This document shows, one piece after another, positions 17,382 through 26,720 of a DNA stretch of 64,000 nt (position 1 is the stretch's first letter; every line of letters begins with the position of its first letter). The position numbers were made by a program, and so were the translations under genes. The notes beneath the pieces were generated by a model. That model was not told the DNA's origin and made no database searches. It saw nothing but the letters and a program-made list of their open reading frames with translations. This stretch comes from Flammeovirga pectinis (GTDB taxonomy: Bacteria; Bacteroidota; Bacteroidia; Cytophagales; Flammeovirgaceae), in the NCBI RefSeq assembly GCF_003970675.1, contig NZ_CP034562.1:1798001-1862000 (forward strand). Direction: 5' to 3'.

Positions 17382-17745
17382 ATCAAAAATTCAAGCAATT
17401 GTATCTCGTAAATGCCCAAGTTGTAGGGAAGGGGATATATTCACTAATAGCACATTATCAACAAAATTTTCTAAGATCAATAAGCGCTGTAAAGAGTGTA
17501 ATGCAACATTCGAACCTGAAACAGGTTTTTATTTTGGTGCAATGTATGTTAGTTATGGAATAAATGTAGCATTAATGTTTGCTACTCTATTTTTTACTTA
17601 TTTTATTTTTGATCCTGAAAATCCACTGGTTTATATTTTTGCTGCAACTATACCTATGATGGTATTTATGCCGTTCATTTTTAGATTATCAAGATCTATT
17701 TATCTCCATTTATTTGGAGGTTTACCATATCGACCAAAAAAATAA
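17374..17745 (+). CDS. DUF983 family membrane protein
   Basis: A 123-residue protein with an N-terminal zinc-ribbon-like CPSC...CKEC pair (RKCPSCREGDIF and KRCKECNATF), then the FEPETGFYFGAMYVSYG motif characteristic of DUF983, and two hydrophobic segments (about 60-82 and 88-108). Function of the family is unknown. It overlaps the end of ftsE by 8 bases and ends at a bidirectional terminator. Confidence 0.88.
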   Translation: MAKSKIQAIVSRKCPSCREGDIFTNSTLSTKFSKINKRCKECNATFEPETGFYFGAMYVSYGINVALMFATLFFTYFIFDPENPLVYIFAATIPMMVFMPFIFRLSRSIYLHLFGGLPYRPKK

Positions 17746-17788
17746 AAAAAAGCCCTTCTCATGAATTGAAATTGAGAAGGGCTTTTTT
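17745..17788. terminator. Bidirectional terminator between DUF983 and BNR-protein genes
   Basis: A 16-bp stem (left arm AAAAAAGCCCTTCTCA, right arm 17773-17788) with an 11-base loop; A-rich on the left and T-rich on the right. Confidence 0.92.
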
Positions 17789-17793
17789 ATTCG

Positions 17794-20730
17794 TTAAGGT
17801 ATTTTCTTTGTTTTTACTCTTCCTTTTGGTGCTTCTTTTTTATTAATAATCAACTTCATTTCTTTTATAGCAGATCCAACAGCTATTTTGACCACATATT
17901 CTCCATCAATTAAATAACTGATATTGTTATCTGTTTCAGGGAATATATAATCACTACCAATCTTGTTTCCGTAATCAAGTTTTGATGAATTATCAACTGA
18001 AAGGTTATAAGGAACATAATTAATTCCTTTAGTAAGATCAATAGAAATTTTCTTTACAATAACATCATTGAACATAATTTCTATGATAGCATTATTATCA
18101 TTATTTGTAAAAACAGGAATGTCTATGCTTTTTTCATAAGGTTTTCCCCATTCAAAATATCCTTCAATCATTCCCCATTTTTCATTATACATTACATCAT
18201 CCATATCAAATAATACAAGCTCTTCATTTAACGTGTTATTATTTAATTTTTGGACTTCATTTAATTGACCTACATAAATTGATCTTCCATGTGTACCTAC
18301 AATAATTTCATTATCCCTTGGGTGAATCACTAGATCGTGAATTGCAACATTTGGTAAACTACCCAATATTGAGAAATCAATACCTTTATTAAAAGAGATA
18401 TAAAGACCTTGATCAGTACCTATATAAATGATATCAGTATTTTTAGGATCTTCCTTAATCACATTTATTGCTTCTTTTGGTAAACCTTTACCTATTTCAC
18501 TCCAATTCTCACCCAAGTCATCAGAAACATATAAATAATGATTGAAGTCGTCGTTTCTATATCCATTTAAAGAAACATATACTCTTTCCTTTTTATGCAT
18601 TGAAGCAATCACTCTACTAACCCATAAGTTCTTCGGAAGCCCTCTTGAAATGTCTTCCCAGTGTTCGCCAACATCAGAAGATCTATTTATTCTACCGTCA
18701 TCAGAGCCCGTATAAATAAGGCCAAAAGATAGTGGTGATTCTGAAATAGAAGTAAGTGTGCTAAAAGGAACGTTTCCTTGTTTATTATTATAAGTTAAAT
18801 CATCTGATAAAACCTCGAAATTTTCTCCTTTATCAAAAGATCTATAAAATCTATTTGCACCAAAATAAATAATATCGCTATTATGAATTGATACATGAAT
18901 AGGAGACTGCCAATTCCATCTTAAGGGTTTCTCATCTAGATTATGTGTAGGAGTAATGTATTTTGAATTTCCTGTTAATCGATTGATTCTATAATAATTT
19001 CCAAATTGATAACCCGTATAGATTGTCTTATTATCCCTAAGGTCTATACCAACTTGCATACCATCTCCACCCATTATTGTTTGAAAATCTGTCTTACCAG
19101 AATTTTGCCATTCTCTATTTATTTCAGTTTTAGATGAACCAACCCAAACACCATTATCTTGCATTCCTCCGTATATATTGTATGGTTTTTCCATGTCGAC
19201 ATTTACAGAATAGAACTGTCCTACAGGAATAGAATTTGCTTTAAAATAAGTCTGTCCATCATCATAAGTTATATTGACACCTCCATCATTCCCTAGTATA
19301 AAATGGTTTGGGTTTTTAGGGTTAATCCATAAAGCATGATGATCTACATGAACATTTTCAGCACCTTTATCAATCCAAGTTTTACCGGCATCTTCAGACT
19401 TTAAAAAAGGAACACCAAGTATGTAAAGATTATTGTCGTTTGTGGGGTCAATTCTGATATTACCAAAATAATATCCAAAAGAATATACAACTCTATCTAA
19501 TGGTTTGTCATGAGTTTTTACCCAAGTTTTTCCTGCATCATCAGATCTATAAATTTCAGCACCTTTTACTGGTGTATTAAATAAATTATCTCCTGCATCT
19601 CCAAGGTATTCAACTAAAGATTTTGGAGTGTATTTTTTATTTTTAATATCCTCTTTAATTGATTTAGCTGTATACTGTTTTGGGAATTTATATTTATCTA
19701 AAAATGCATTTATATCATCGTCAGCTAATAAATCAAAGTCTGCACTAGGCATACTAAGTAAGATCTGTTTTGTTAAACGTATTGTTTTAGCATCTTCTTT
19801 ACTCTCTCTGTGTTCTTGATTGTCTAAAAATGCATACAAAGTACTAGAGTTAGAATTCGATATAGTTAAACCAATTCTTCCAACACCATTAGATGTAGGG
19901 AAACCACTTTTGTCTGTTGTAATTCTTTTCCAATTTTCACCACCATCTTTTGATTTGTATATTCCCGATTCTGCTCCAGAACCTTTAAAATCCCATGCTT
20001 TTCTGGTACGTTCCCAGGCAGAAGCATATAATATTTTAGGGTTTTTAGGATCTATTATTAAATCAATGATTCCTGTACTATCCGAAATGAATAATGTTTT
20101 CTTCCAAGTTTTACCAGCATCCGTAGATTTAAATACACCTCGTTCTGTATCTTTAGTATAAAGGTTTCCGATAGATGCCACCCATAAAGTATCTTTGTGT
20201 GTAGGATGCAAAACAATTCTACTAATATGCTGCGTTTTCTCTAAACCAGAAGGAGACCAAGTGATACCATTATCATTTGATTTAAATAGACCTGCACCAG
20301 CATAACTAGATCGACTAGAATTGTTTTCTCCCGTTCCAATCCATATTGTTGAAGTTTCGTCATTCCAATCAACAGCAATATCACCAATAGTCATTGCTGC
20401 CTCATTTTGAAATAATGGTTTAAAATCAATTCCATTAGAATTAGAATACCATAATCCACTAGAAGCATAAGCTACAAAAAACTCACTGGGGTTATTTGGA
20501 TTACCTTCAATATCCGTAACTCTTCCACTCATTACGGTAGGACCGACATTACGGAATGGAATATTTTTAAATAATGATGTGGAGTCTAAATTCTGATGTT
20601 GGTTGAAATCCAGAATTCTTGAACTTTGTTTAGCACTTTTTGATTTTTTCTTACTTTTCTTCTGTGCATATGTTGGAAGTAAAGTGGCAAATAGGAGTAA
20701 TATAATAATTGACTTGAACATTGGATTCAT
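17794..20730 (-). CDS. Secreted BNR/sortilin-type beta-propeller protein
   Basis: A 978-residue exported protein. After a signal peptide (about 1-22, ending YAQ) comes a Lys/Ser-rich stretch, KKSKKKSKSAKQSSR, then two or more beta-propellers with many Asp-box (BNR) repeats: SNDNGITW, STDAGKTW, SKDGGENW, SDDAGKTW, SEDAGKTW, SDDLGENW. Such proteins are often labelled glycosyl hydrolase, VPS10 or sortilin-like; catalytic residues of sialidases are not evident, so binding is as likely as catalysis. The C-terminus (about 870-978) is a beta-rich region ending in basic residues, without an obvious type IX secretion tail. It is the last gene of a minus-strand run. Confidence 0.85.
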   Translation of the reverse strand: MNPMFKSIIILLLFATLLPTYAQKKSKKKSKSAKQSSRILDFNQHQNLDSTSLFKNIPFRNVGPTVMSGRVTDIEGNPNNPSEFFVAYASSGLWYSNSNGIDFKPLFQNEAAMTIGDIAVDWNDETSTIWIGTGENNSSRSSYAGAGLFKSNDNGITWSPSGLEKTQHISRIVLHPTHKDTLWVASIGNLYTKDTERGVFKSTDAGKTWKKTLFISDSTGIIDLIIDPKNPKILYASAWERTRKAWDFKGSGAESGIYKSKDGGENWKRITTDKSGFPTSNGVGRIGLTISNSNSSTLYAFLDNQEHRESKEDAKTIRLTKQILLSMPSADFDLLADDDINAFLDKYKFPKQYTAKSIKEDIKNKKYTPKSLVEYLGDAGDNLFNTPVKGAEIYRSDDAGKTWVKTHDKPLDRVVYSFGYYFGNIRIDPTNDNNLYILGVPFLKSEDAGKTWIDKGAENVHVDHHALWINPKNPNHFILGNDGGVNITYDDGQTYFKANSIPVGQFYSVNVDMEKPYNIYGGMQDNGVWVGSSKTEINREWQNSGKTDFQTIMGGDGMQVGIDLRDNKTIYTGYQFGNYYRINRLTGNSKYITPTHNLDEKPLRWNWQSPIHVSIHNSDIIYFGANRFYRSFDKGENFEVLSDDLTYNNKQGNVPFSTLTSISESPLSFGLIYTGSDDGRINRSSDVGEHWEDISRGLPKNLWVSRVIASMHKKERVYVSLNGYRNDDFNHYLYVSDDLGENWSEIGKGLPKEAINVIKEDPKNTDIIYIGTDQGLYISFNKGIDFSILGSLPNVAIHDLVIHPRDNEIIVGTHGRSIYVGQLNEVQKLNNNTLNEELVLFDMDDVMYNEKWGMIEGYFEWGKPYEKSIDIPVFTNNDNNAIIEIMFNDVIVKKISIDLTKGINYVPYNLSVDNSSKLDYGNKIGSDYIFPETDNNISYLIDGEYVVKIAVGSAIKEMKLIINKKEAPKGRVKTKKIP

Positions 20731-20806
20731 TAAGTTTAATAATCTACTGATTAAAAATAATGAAATAGTTTAAGTACTTATAATGAATAGTAAATATTTA
20801 AAGAAA

Positions 20807-22198
20807 TTACATTTGCGTTCTATCCTTAAAGTGATAGGTGATTCCAAATATTAAGTTTAATTGTAAATAACTCGTTTCTGTATTTGTATTAAAATCATTT
20901 AATTCAGAATAAGGTCGGGCAGTAAGATTAACTAACTGAGGATTGTTTTCGGAAAAGCCAAAATCGGCTACTATACCTGCAATAATATTAAAGTTTGATC
21001 CAAACCATTCCACACCTGAAGAAAGGTGATATACATCCCAATAATTAAAAGAAAGAAAATTATCTTTTGTGAAATTAATGTCCTCTTGATTTATAAAATT
21101 AAAATCAGTCCTAAAACCCATCAATATATTCATGTCGTTTAGGATTCTATGTTTTACACCAGCAGCGTAATTTATAATCCTTTTATTTGATAATGTATAC
21201 TGATTATAAGCTGGGTCTGGTGAAGGGTTAATAGTACTTTCAGTTTTTAATTGTAATAAATTATATTTGCCAACTTTACTAAAAAAGCCAACCCTGGCAG
21301 AGTACTGTGTAAGCTTTGTTGTATAACCTAAATTTAAATCAAAAGTAAATGGTAGAGAATAAGAAGTGTTTACTTTATCTTGATTAGAAGAGTATTTTTG
21401 TAAAACTCCATTATCATCTAAGGTTTCAGAAATTCTTCTAGAATAGGCCGTAGACAAAAATTTAATTCTAATATCAGGTGTTTCAAAGTTTAACCCTAAG
21501 TTAAGTTTTTCATTATAATGCCATGCAATCCCTAATTTCCATAAAAGTGATACATGAGAGTATTTTAAATTTTTGAAATCAGTGCTATAATTTGTAGCTA
21601 ATTTGTTTGTATACCAACTTTCGTTTACGTTGGAAGTAATTTCTGTAGATTTGATGTCGACAAAATGAGTAATGCCAATACCAATATTATCAGTAAGTCT
21701 ATATGTAGTTCCTATTGCAAACCTATCATTTCGTAGCGAATTTTTATAGTTATAGAACCCTTCGTAGACTTGATTGGAATTGCTAATTTGTGCCGTATTT
21801 TGAGCCGAATGTTCACTCTTTTCATTTAGCAGATTAAATATAGCGTAGGTTACTTTAAACCTATTATTTTTAGCTCCAAATGCAGTACCTGCTAGCATCT
21901 GAGGTTTAGTTGTTAATTGATTCCCTTTGATATCTATTCCTTCACCTGCTCCATTTTGTATATGTAAAAACGTATAGCTAATTAGGTCGGAAGTTAAAGA
22001 CACATTTGGGGTTTCTGTAAATGCTAATGCACCGGGGTTATAAAAAATTGCACTGTTATCAGAAGCACCAGAAGCTAATGACCCACCTAATAAATTACCG
22101 TTTGGGCCTTGTTGTTGCGACCAATAATAATTATTCTGTGCATAGGCAGTAGTGGATATAAGTAGTAGGGAAAGATAGGTTAAATAGAAGCGTATCAT
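20807..22198 (-). CDS. FadL/PorV-like outer-membrane beta-barrel protein
   Basis: A 463-residue outer-membrane protein with a clear signal peptide (hydrophobic about 7-18, cleavage after AYA). The mature N-terminus has GGSLASGASDNSAIFYNPGA, the pattern seen in OmpP1/FadL/TodX and PorV-like barrels (GGA-ASDDASAxYYNPA). The rest alternates polar and hydrophobic residues in amphipathic strands. The FadL family carries long-chain fatty acids or other hydrophobic compounds; PorV members are part of type IX secretion. I cannot decide between them. The gene is 76 bases upstream of the BNR gene in the same direction, so co-expression is possible. Confidence 0.75.
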   Translation of the reverse strand: MIRFYLTYLSLLLISTTAYAQNNYYWSQQQGPNGNLLGGSLASGASDNSAIFYNPGALAFTETPNVSLTSDLISYTFLHIQNGAGEGIDIKGNQLTTKPQMLAGTAFGAKNNRFKVTYAIFNLLNEKSEHSAQNTAQISNSNQVYEGFYNYKNSLRNDRFAIGTTYRLTDNIGIGITHFVDIKSTEITSNVNESWYTNKLATNYSTDFKNLKYSHVSLLWKLGIAWHYNEKLNLGLNFETPDIRIKFLSTAYSRRISETLDDNGVLQKYSSNQDKVNTSYSLPFTFDLNLGYTTKLTQYSARVGFFSKVGKYNLLQLKTESTINPSPDPAYNQYTLSNKRIINYAAGVKHRILNDMNILMGFRTDFNFINQEDINFTKDNFLSFNYWDVYHLSSGVEWFGSNFNIIAGIVADFGFSENNPQLVNLTARPYSELNDFNTNTETSYLQLNLIFGITYHFKDRTQM

Positions 22199-22212
22199 GA
22201 TTGAATATTATG

Positions 22213-22244
22213 AAGAAAAAAAGCCATCATTACTGATGGCTTTT
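22213..22244 (-). terminator. Intrinsic terminator after citrate synthase gene
   Basis: Stem AAAAGCCATCA (22219-22229) with 22234-22244 and a 4-base loop; on the minus strand followed by seven T. Confidence 0.88.
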
Positions 22245-22265
22245 CTTTATATTTTAAACAACAAA

Positions 22266-23600
22266 TTATTTTGTTGGATAAGGTCTTGCTGGAGAACCAG
22301 TATAAATCTGACGAGGACGTGAGATTGGTTGATTCAAGTTTCTTGATTCTTTCCATTGAGCGATCCAACCAGGAAGACGACCAAGAGCAAAAAGAACTGT
22401 AAACATTTCTGTTGGGAAGCCCATTGCTTTGTAAATAATTCCAGAATAGAAATCCACATTTGGATATAATTTTCTTTTTTGGAAGTATTCGTCTTGAAGA
22501 GCTTTCTCTTCTAAACCTTTTGCGATCTCTAATAATGGATCTTCAATGCCTAATTTATCTAAAACTGCATCAGCATGCTTTTTGATGATTTTAGCACGAG
22601 GGTCAAAGTTTTTGTAAACTCTATGCCCGAATCCCATTAAACGGAAAGGATCGTTAGGATCTTTTGCTTTAGCAATATATTGATCAACATCTCCACCATT
22701 AGCGTGAATGTCTTCCAACATTTCAATTACAGCTTGGTTTGCACCACCGTGTAAAGGACCCCATAAAGCATTGATACCTGCTGCTATTGCAACATATAAA
22801 GATGCTTGAGATGAACCTACAACTCTTACAGTTGCAGCAGAACAGTTTTGCTCGTGATCTGCATGTAAGATTAATAATTTATCAAAAGCCTCTACTAAAA
22901 CAGGATCGATTTTATATTCTTCTGTTGGTAATCCAAACATCATTTTCATGAAGTTTTCAACGTATCCTAATTTGTTTTCAGGATAGTTTAAAGGATGACC
23001 TAATTTTTTCTTAAATACCCAAGAAGCTAGAGTAGGTAACTTAGCAATCAAACGGTGGATTGTTAAATCAACCATTTTAGGATCTCTATTAGGATCTAAT
23101 GATTCTGGGTGGAATGCAGTAAGTGAAGTAACCAATGAAGATAAAACTCCCATTGGATGAGCATCAGCAGGGAAACCATCAAAAATCTTTCTGATATTTT
23201 CGTGTACTAATGTATGGTGTGATATATCATCTTGGAATTTATCAAATTCTTCAGATGTTGGTAATTCACCATTAATTAAAAGGTAAGCAACTTCAGAGAA
23301 AGAAGAATGCTCACAAAGGTCTTCAATAGAATAACCTCTGTATCTTAAAATACCTTTCTCTCCATCTAAAAACGTAACGTCACTTGTCGTTGAACCCGTG
23401 TTCTTGAATCCTACATCTAGTGTAATCAATCCACTTTGACCACGAAGTTTACTAATGTCAACTCCGATTTCTTCTTCTGACCCTTTAATTACAGGGAGTT
23501 CGTAAGATTTACCGGCATACGATAATTGCGCTGTTTCTTCACTCATGTCTTTGTCTGAATTTGTTTGAGGTTTGTTGTGGTTAAGTTCTACTTCTTGCAT
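22266..23600 (-). CDS. gltA: Citrate synthase
   Basis: Condenses acetyl-CoA and oxaloacetate, the entry step of the citric acid cycle. The hexameric bacterial type is recognised by the SYELPVIKG start of the beta-rich N-terminal domain, FLDGEKGILRYRGYSIEDL, the catalytic histidines in HADHEQNCSAATVR and GPLHGGANQAV, and the catalytic Asp region FGHRVYKNFDPRA. The first 18 residues are not conserved in the family; Met19 (codon 23544-23546) followed by SEETAQLS would give 426 residues, the common length, and may be the true start. Confidence 0.96.
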   Translation of the reverse strand: MQEVELNHNKPQTNSDKDMSEETAQLSYAGKSYELPVIKGSEEEIGVDISKLRGQSGLITLDVGFKNTGSTTSDVTFLDGEKGILRYRGYSIEDLCEHSSFSEVAYLLINGELPTSEEFDKFQDDISHHTLVHENIRKIFDGFPADAHPMGVLSSLVTSLTAFHPESLDPNRDPKMVDLTIHRLIAKLPTLASWVFKKKLGHPLNYPENKLGYVENFMKMMFGLPTEEYKIDPVLVEAFDKLLILHADHEQNCSAATVRVVGSSQASLYVAIAAGINALWGPLHGGANQAVIEMLEDIHANGGDVDQYIAKAKDPNDPFRLMGFGHRVYKNFDPRAKIIKKHADAVLDKLGIEDPLLEIAKGLEEKALQDEYFQKRKLYPNVDFYSGIIYKAMGFPTEMFTVLFALGRLPGWIAQWKESRNLNQPISRPRQIYTGSPARPYPTK

Positions 23601-23972
23601 AATCTTGTGATAGATAATTAATTTTTCGCACGTGTATTAATAAAAACCATATAGAAAATTTTACCCATTATGTATTTGAGTGCCTAAATATATTTTAAGA
23701 TTTACTTTAATGCAAAAAAAACATAGTAAATAACAGCCCTATTGATCTAAAACGGTTAAAAATCAGTGGTAATAGTTTTTTCCGTTATTAAATGACTATT
23801 ATCATGTAATTTTGAAATTAAAGTTACTTTTAGGAATGATTTGAATAAATTTTTAATAAAAATGTGATTTTTTTTGGAAGTGTACTGTTATTTATAATAA
23901 GTTGTTTCGCGCGGGAGTTATACCACAAATTAATTACCCTAAAATCTGAACAAAGGATAGATATATATATAA
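23601..23972. other. Intergenic region between divergent gltA and topA
   Basis: 372 bases without a gene. TAATTTTG (23807-23814) is an exact -7 element on the plus strand, but no good -33 element lies at the right distance. A small GC-rich patch, CGCGCGGG, stands out near 23910 against AT-rich DNA. No clear hairpin or repeat was seen. Confidence 0.3.
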
Positions 23973-26408
23973 ATGACTAAGAACTTATTAATTGTCGAGT
24001 CACCTGCAAAGGCAAAGACTATCGAAAAGTACCTAGGTGAGGGCTACACCGTAAGATCAAGTTATGGCCATGTACGTGACCTAAAGAAAGGGAACGATGC
24101 AATTGATGTTGACCACGATTTCATTCCCCACTACGAAGTCTCTCCTGATAAAAAGGATGTTATTAGAGAGTTGAAGAAATTATCAAAGGATGCTGAAATG
24201 GTATGGTTAGCAACCGATGATGACCGCGAAGGAGAAGCTATATCTTGGCATCTTAAGGAGACATTAAAATTAAAAGATAACGATACAAAAAGAATTGTTT
24301 TTAGAGAGATTACTAAATCTGCAATTCAATCTGCAATCAAGCATCCTAGAACTATTGATTATGATCTAGTAAATGCACAACAAGCAAGACGTATCTTAGA
24401 TAGATTAGTTGGTTTTGAACTTTCGCCAGTTTTATGGAAGAAAATTCAAAGAGGACTTTCTGCTGGTCGTGTGCAAAGTGTAGCAGCAAGGTTAGTAGTT
24501 GAAAGAGAAAGAGAAGTTGAGGCATTTAATGCTAAAGACTTCTTTAAAGTAATAGCAACGTTTGAACTTGATAATAATAAATTCTTAGAAGCAGAATTAA
24601 GTACTAAGTTTAAAACAAAAGAAGAAGCAAATTCATTCTTAAATGATTGTCTTGGAGCTGACTTCTCTATTTCTGATATTAAAACAAGGCCTGGTAAGAA
24701 AACTCCAGCACCTCCTTTTACTACTTCTACACTTCAACAAGAAGCAAGTAGAAAATTAGGCTATTCGGTTGCTTCTACGATGTCAATTGCTCAGAAATTA
24801 TACGAAGCGGGCCATATTACATATATGCGTACCGATTCATTAAATCTATCAAATGATGCAATTCAATCGGCTACAGAAGAAATCTCTAGAGTCTATGGGA
24901 AAGAGTTTGCACACGAAAGACATTTTAAAACAACAAATAAAGGAGCACAAGAAGCTCACGAGGCTATCCGACCTACCAACTTTAAAAATCATAAATTAGA
25001 GTTGTCTGATAATCGTGAAGCACGCTTGTACGATCTGATATGGAAAAGAGCAGTAGCCTCTCAAATGGCTGATGCTAAATTAGAAAGAACTACTGCAGAG
25101 ATTACAACTCAAAAGAGAGCTGAAAAATTTGTAGCAAAAGGAGAGGTAATTATCTTCGAAGGTTTCTTGAAAGCATATATTGAATCTAATGATGATGAAA
25201 TAGATGAAGACGAGGACACTAAAGGAATGCTACCACCATTGTCAATTGGTCAAGGTATGCCTTTAGATCAAATGAATGCAACTCAACGTTTTTCTAGACC
25301 TCCAGCGCGTTACACAGAAGCTAGTTTAGTGAAGACTTTGGAAGAAAAGGGTATTGGTAGACCATCTACATATGCACCAACAATTTCTACAATACAACGT
25401 AGAGAGTATGTAATTAAGGAAGCTAGAGATGGTAAGGAAAGAAATTACGTGAAAATTGTTCTAAAGGATAATGAGGTTAGCGAAAGACAGTTGACCGAAA
25501 CATATGGAGCAGAGAAAAGTAAATTATTCCCTACAAACATGGGAATGGTTGTAAATGACTTTCTTGTAAAACACTTTCCAAATGTTGTCGATTATTCTTT
25601 TACTGCAAATGTAGAAGAACAATTTGATGAAATCGCACATGGTAATTTAGAATGGCAGAAAATGCTTGGTGGTTTTTATAAACCATTCCATGATACTGTT
25701 GTTGATACAGAAGAAAATGCAGATAGAGCGGAAGCTCATGCAGAAAGAGAACTAGGAATTGACCCTACAACTGGTAAAAAAGTAATTACACGTTTAGGTA
25801 GATTTGGCCCTATTGCACAAATTGGAGACCAAGAAGACGAAGAAAAGAAATTCGCTTCCTTACGTAAGGGACAATATTTAGAAACAATTACGTTAGAGGA
25901 TGCTCTTGAACTATTCAAGCTTCCAAGAACAATTGGAACATATGAAGACAAAGTTGTAGTAGCAGCAATTGGTCGTTTTGGACCTTATATTAGACATGAT
26001 GGAAAGTTTGTCTCTCTTGGCAAAGAATACGCTCCAGAAACAGTCGAATTAGATGTGGCTATTGAATTAATTGAAGCAAAACGAAAAGCGGATGCTGAAA
26101 AATTAATCAAGACTTTCGAAGAAGAAGAAAATTTACAACTTCTAAACGGTAGGTGGGGACCTTATATTTCTTACAATAAAGCTAATATTAAGATCCCAAA
26201 AGAGCTTAAAGAAAAAGCAAAAGAACTTACTTACGAAGAAGTTAAGAAAATAATTGAAGAGGCTCCTGAGCCAAAAACAAGAGGTAAAAAAGCCGCGGCA
26301 ACTAAAAAGGAACCTGCTAAAAAGAAAGCAGCGACTAAGAAACCTGCAGCAAAAAAAGCTCCTGTAAAGAAAAAAGCCACTACAAGAAAAACGGCAACTA
26401 AAAAATAA
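23973..26408 (+). CDS. topA: DNA topoisomerase I
   Basis: Type IA topoisomerase that relaxes negative supercoils by single-strand passage. The 811-residue protein has an N-terminal Toprim domain (IVESPAKAKTI at 7-17; acidic triad in ATDDDREGE 80-88), the central core QQARRILDRLVGFELSP, and the active tyrosine Y284 in HITYMRTDSL. After about 590 there are C-terminal topoisomerase repeats (TGKKVITRLGRFGPIAQIGD and a second RFGPYIRHDGKF) in place of Cys4 zinc fingers. The last 45 residues form a Lys/Ala/Pro-rich tail like those of histone H1-type proteins. Single gene with its own terminator. Confidence 0.97.
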   Translation: MTKNLLIVESPAKAKTIEKYLGEGYTVRSSYGHVRDLKKGNDAIDVDHDFIPHYEVSPDKKDVIRELKKLSKDAEMVWLATDDDREGEAISWHLKETLKLKDNDTKRIVFREITKSAIQSAIKHPRTIDYDLVNAQQARRILDRLVGFELSPVLWKKIQRGLSAGRVQSVAARLVVEREREVEAFNAKDFFKVIATFELDNNKFLEAELSTKFKTKEEANSFLNDCLGADFSISDIKTRPGKKTPAPPFTTSTLQQEASRKLGYSVASTMSIAQKLYEAGHITYMRTDSLNLSNDAIQSATEEISRVYGKEFAHERHFKTTNKGAQEAHEAIRPTNFKNHKLELSDNREARLYDLIWKRAVASQMADAKLERTTAEITTQKRAEKFVAKGEVIIFEGFLKAYIESNDDEIDEDEDTKGMLPPLSIGQGMPLDQMNATQRFSRPPARYTEASLVKTLEEKGIGRPSTYAPTISTIQRREYVIKEARDGKERNYVKIVLKDNEVSERQLTETYGAEKSKLFPTNMGMVVNDFLVKHFPNVVDYSFTANVEEQFDEIAHGNLEWQKMLGGFYKPFHDTVVDTEENADRAEAHAERELGIDPTTGKKVITRLGRFGPIAQIGDQEDEEKKFASLRKGQYLETITLEDALELFKLPRTIGTYEDKVVVAAIGRFGPYIRHDGKFVSLGKEYAPETVELDVAIELIEAKRKADAEKLIKTFEEEENLQLLNGRWGPYISYNKANIKIPKELKEKAKELTYEEVKKIIEEAPEPKTRGKKAAATKKEPAKKKAATKKPAAKKAPVKKKATTRKTATKK

Positions 26409-26415
26409 TTAATAA

Positions 26416-26449
26416 GGGACTATTCTAAATTTAGAGTAGTTCTTTTTTA
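26416..26449 (+). terminator. Intrinsic terminator after topA
   Basis: Twelve-base arms (26416-26427 and 26432-26443) pair with three G-U wobbles around a 4-base loop, followed by a T tract. Confidence 0.75.
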
Positions 26450-26720
26450 TTAAACCAAAAGAGAGATGTTGGTTAGTATATTGAATAACAGATTTTTACA
26501 CTCGTTTTTGAGTGTTATTTATCATATAAATCAACTATTTTTCTAAGAATTAATTTTAAAATAAAATAAAAAAATATCGAGTATTCGCATAAGCAAATTT
26601 GATGTTTGTTTTATTTTATTTAGAATTGTATTATTAAACATAAGTGATCTCGGTCATTTTATGTTTTTATTATAGTAGCAATACACAAAACAAACTTGTG
26701 CACCCAACGGGTCAATACAC
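26450..26720. repeat. sucC upstream region with two hairpins
   Basis: The 312-base gap between topA and sucC has no gene. After the topA terminator there is a hairpin ACACTC/GAGTGT (26498-26503 with 26510-26515), nested inside AATAAC/GTTATT. A second inverted repeat, AAACATAA (26636-26643) and TTATGTTT (26659-26666), encloses a smaller TGA/TCA pair, about 55 bases before the sucC ATG. No exact TAnnTTTG promoter was found. The second repeat could be an operator or a leader hairpin. Confidence 0.4.

Noticed and set aside
19628-20161. Two plus-strand ORFs within the BNR-protein gene
   Set aside because: Antisense shadows of a repetitive coding sequence; no conserved features.
17794-20730. Sialidase function for the BNR-repeat protein
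   Set aside because: Asp boxes are present, but the catalytic Arg triad, Tyr and Asp of sialidases were not recognised; a binding propeller is equally possible.
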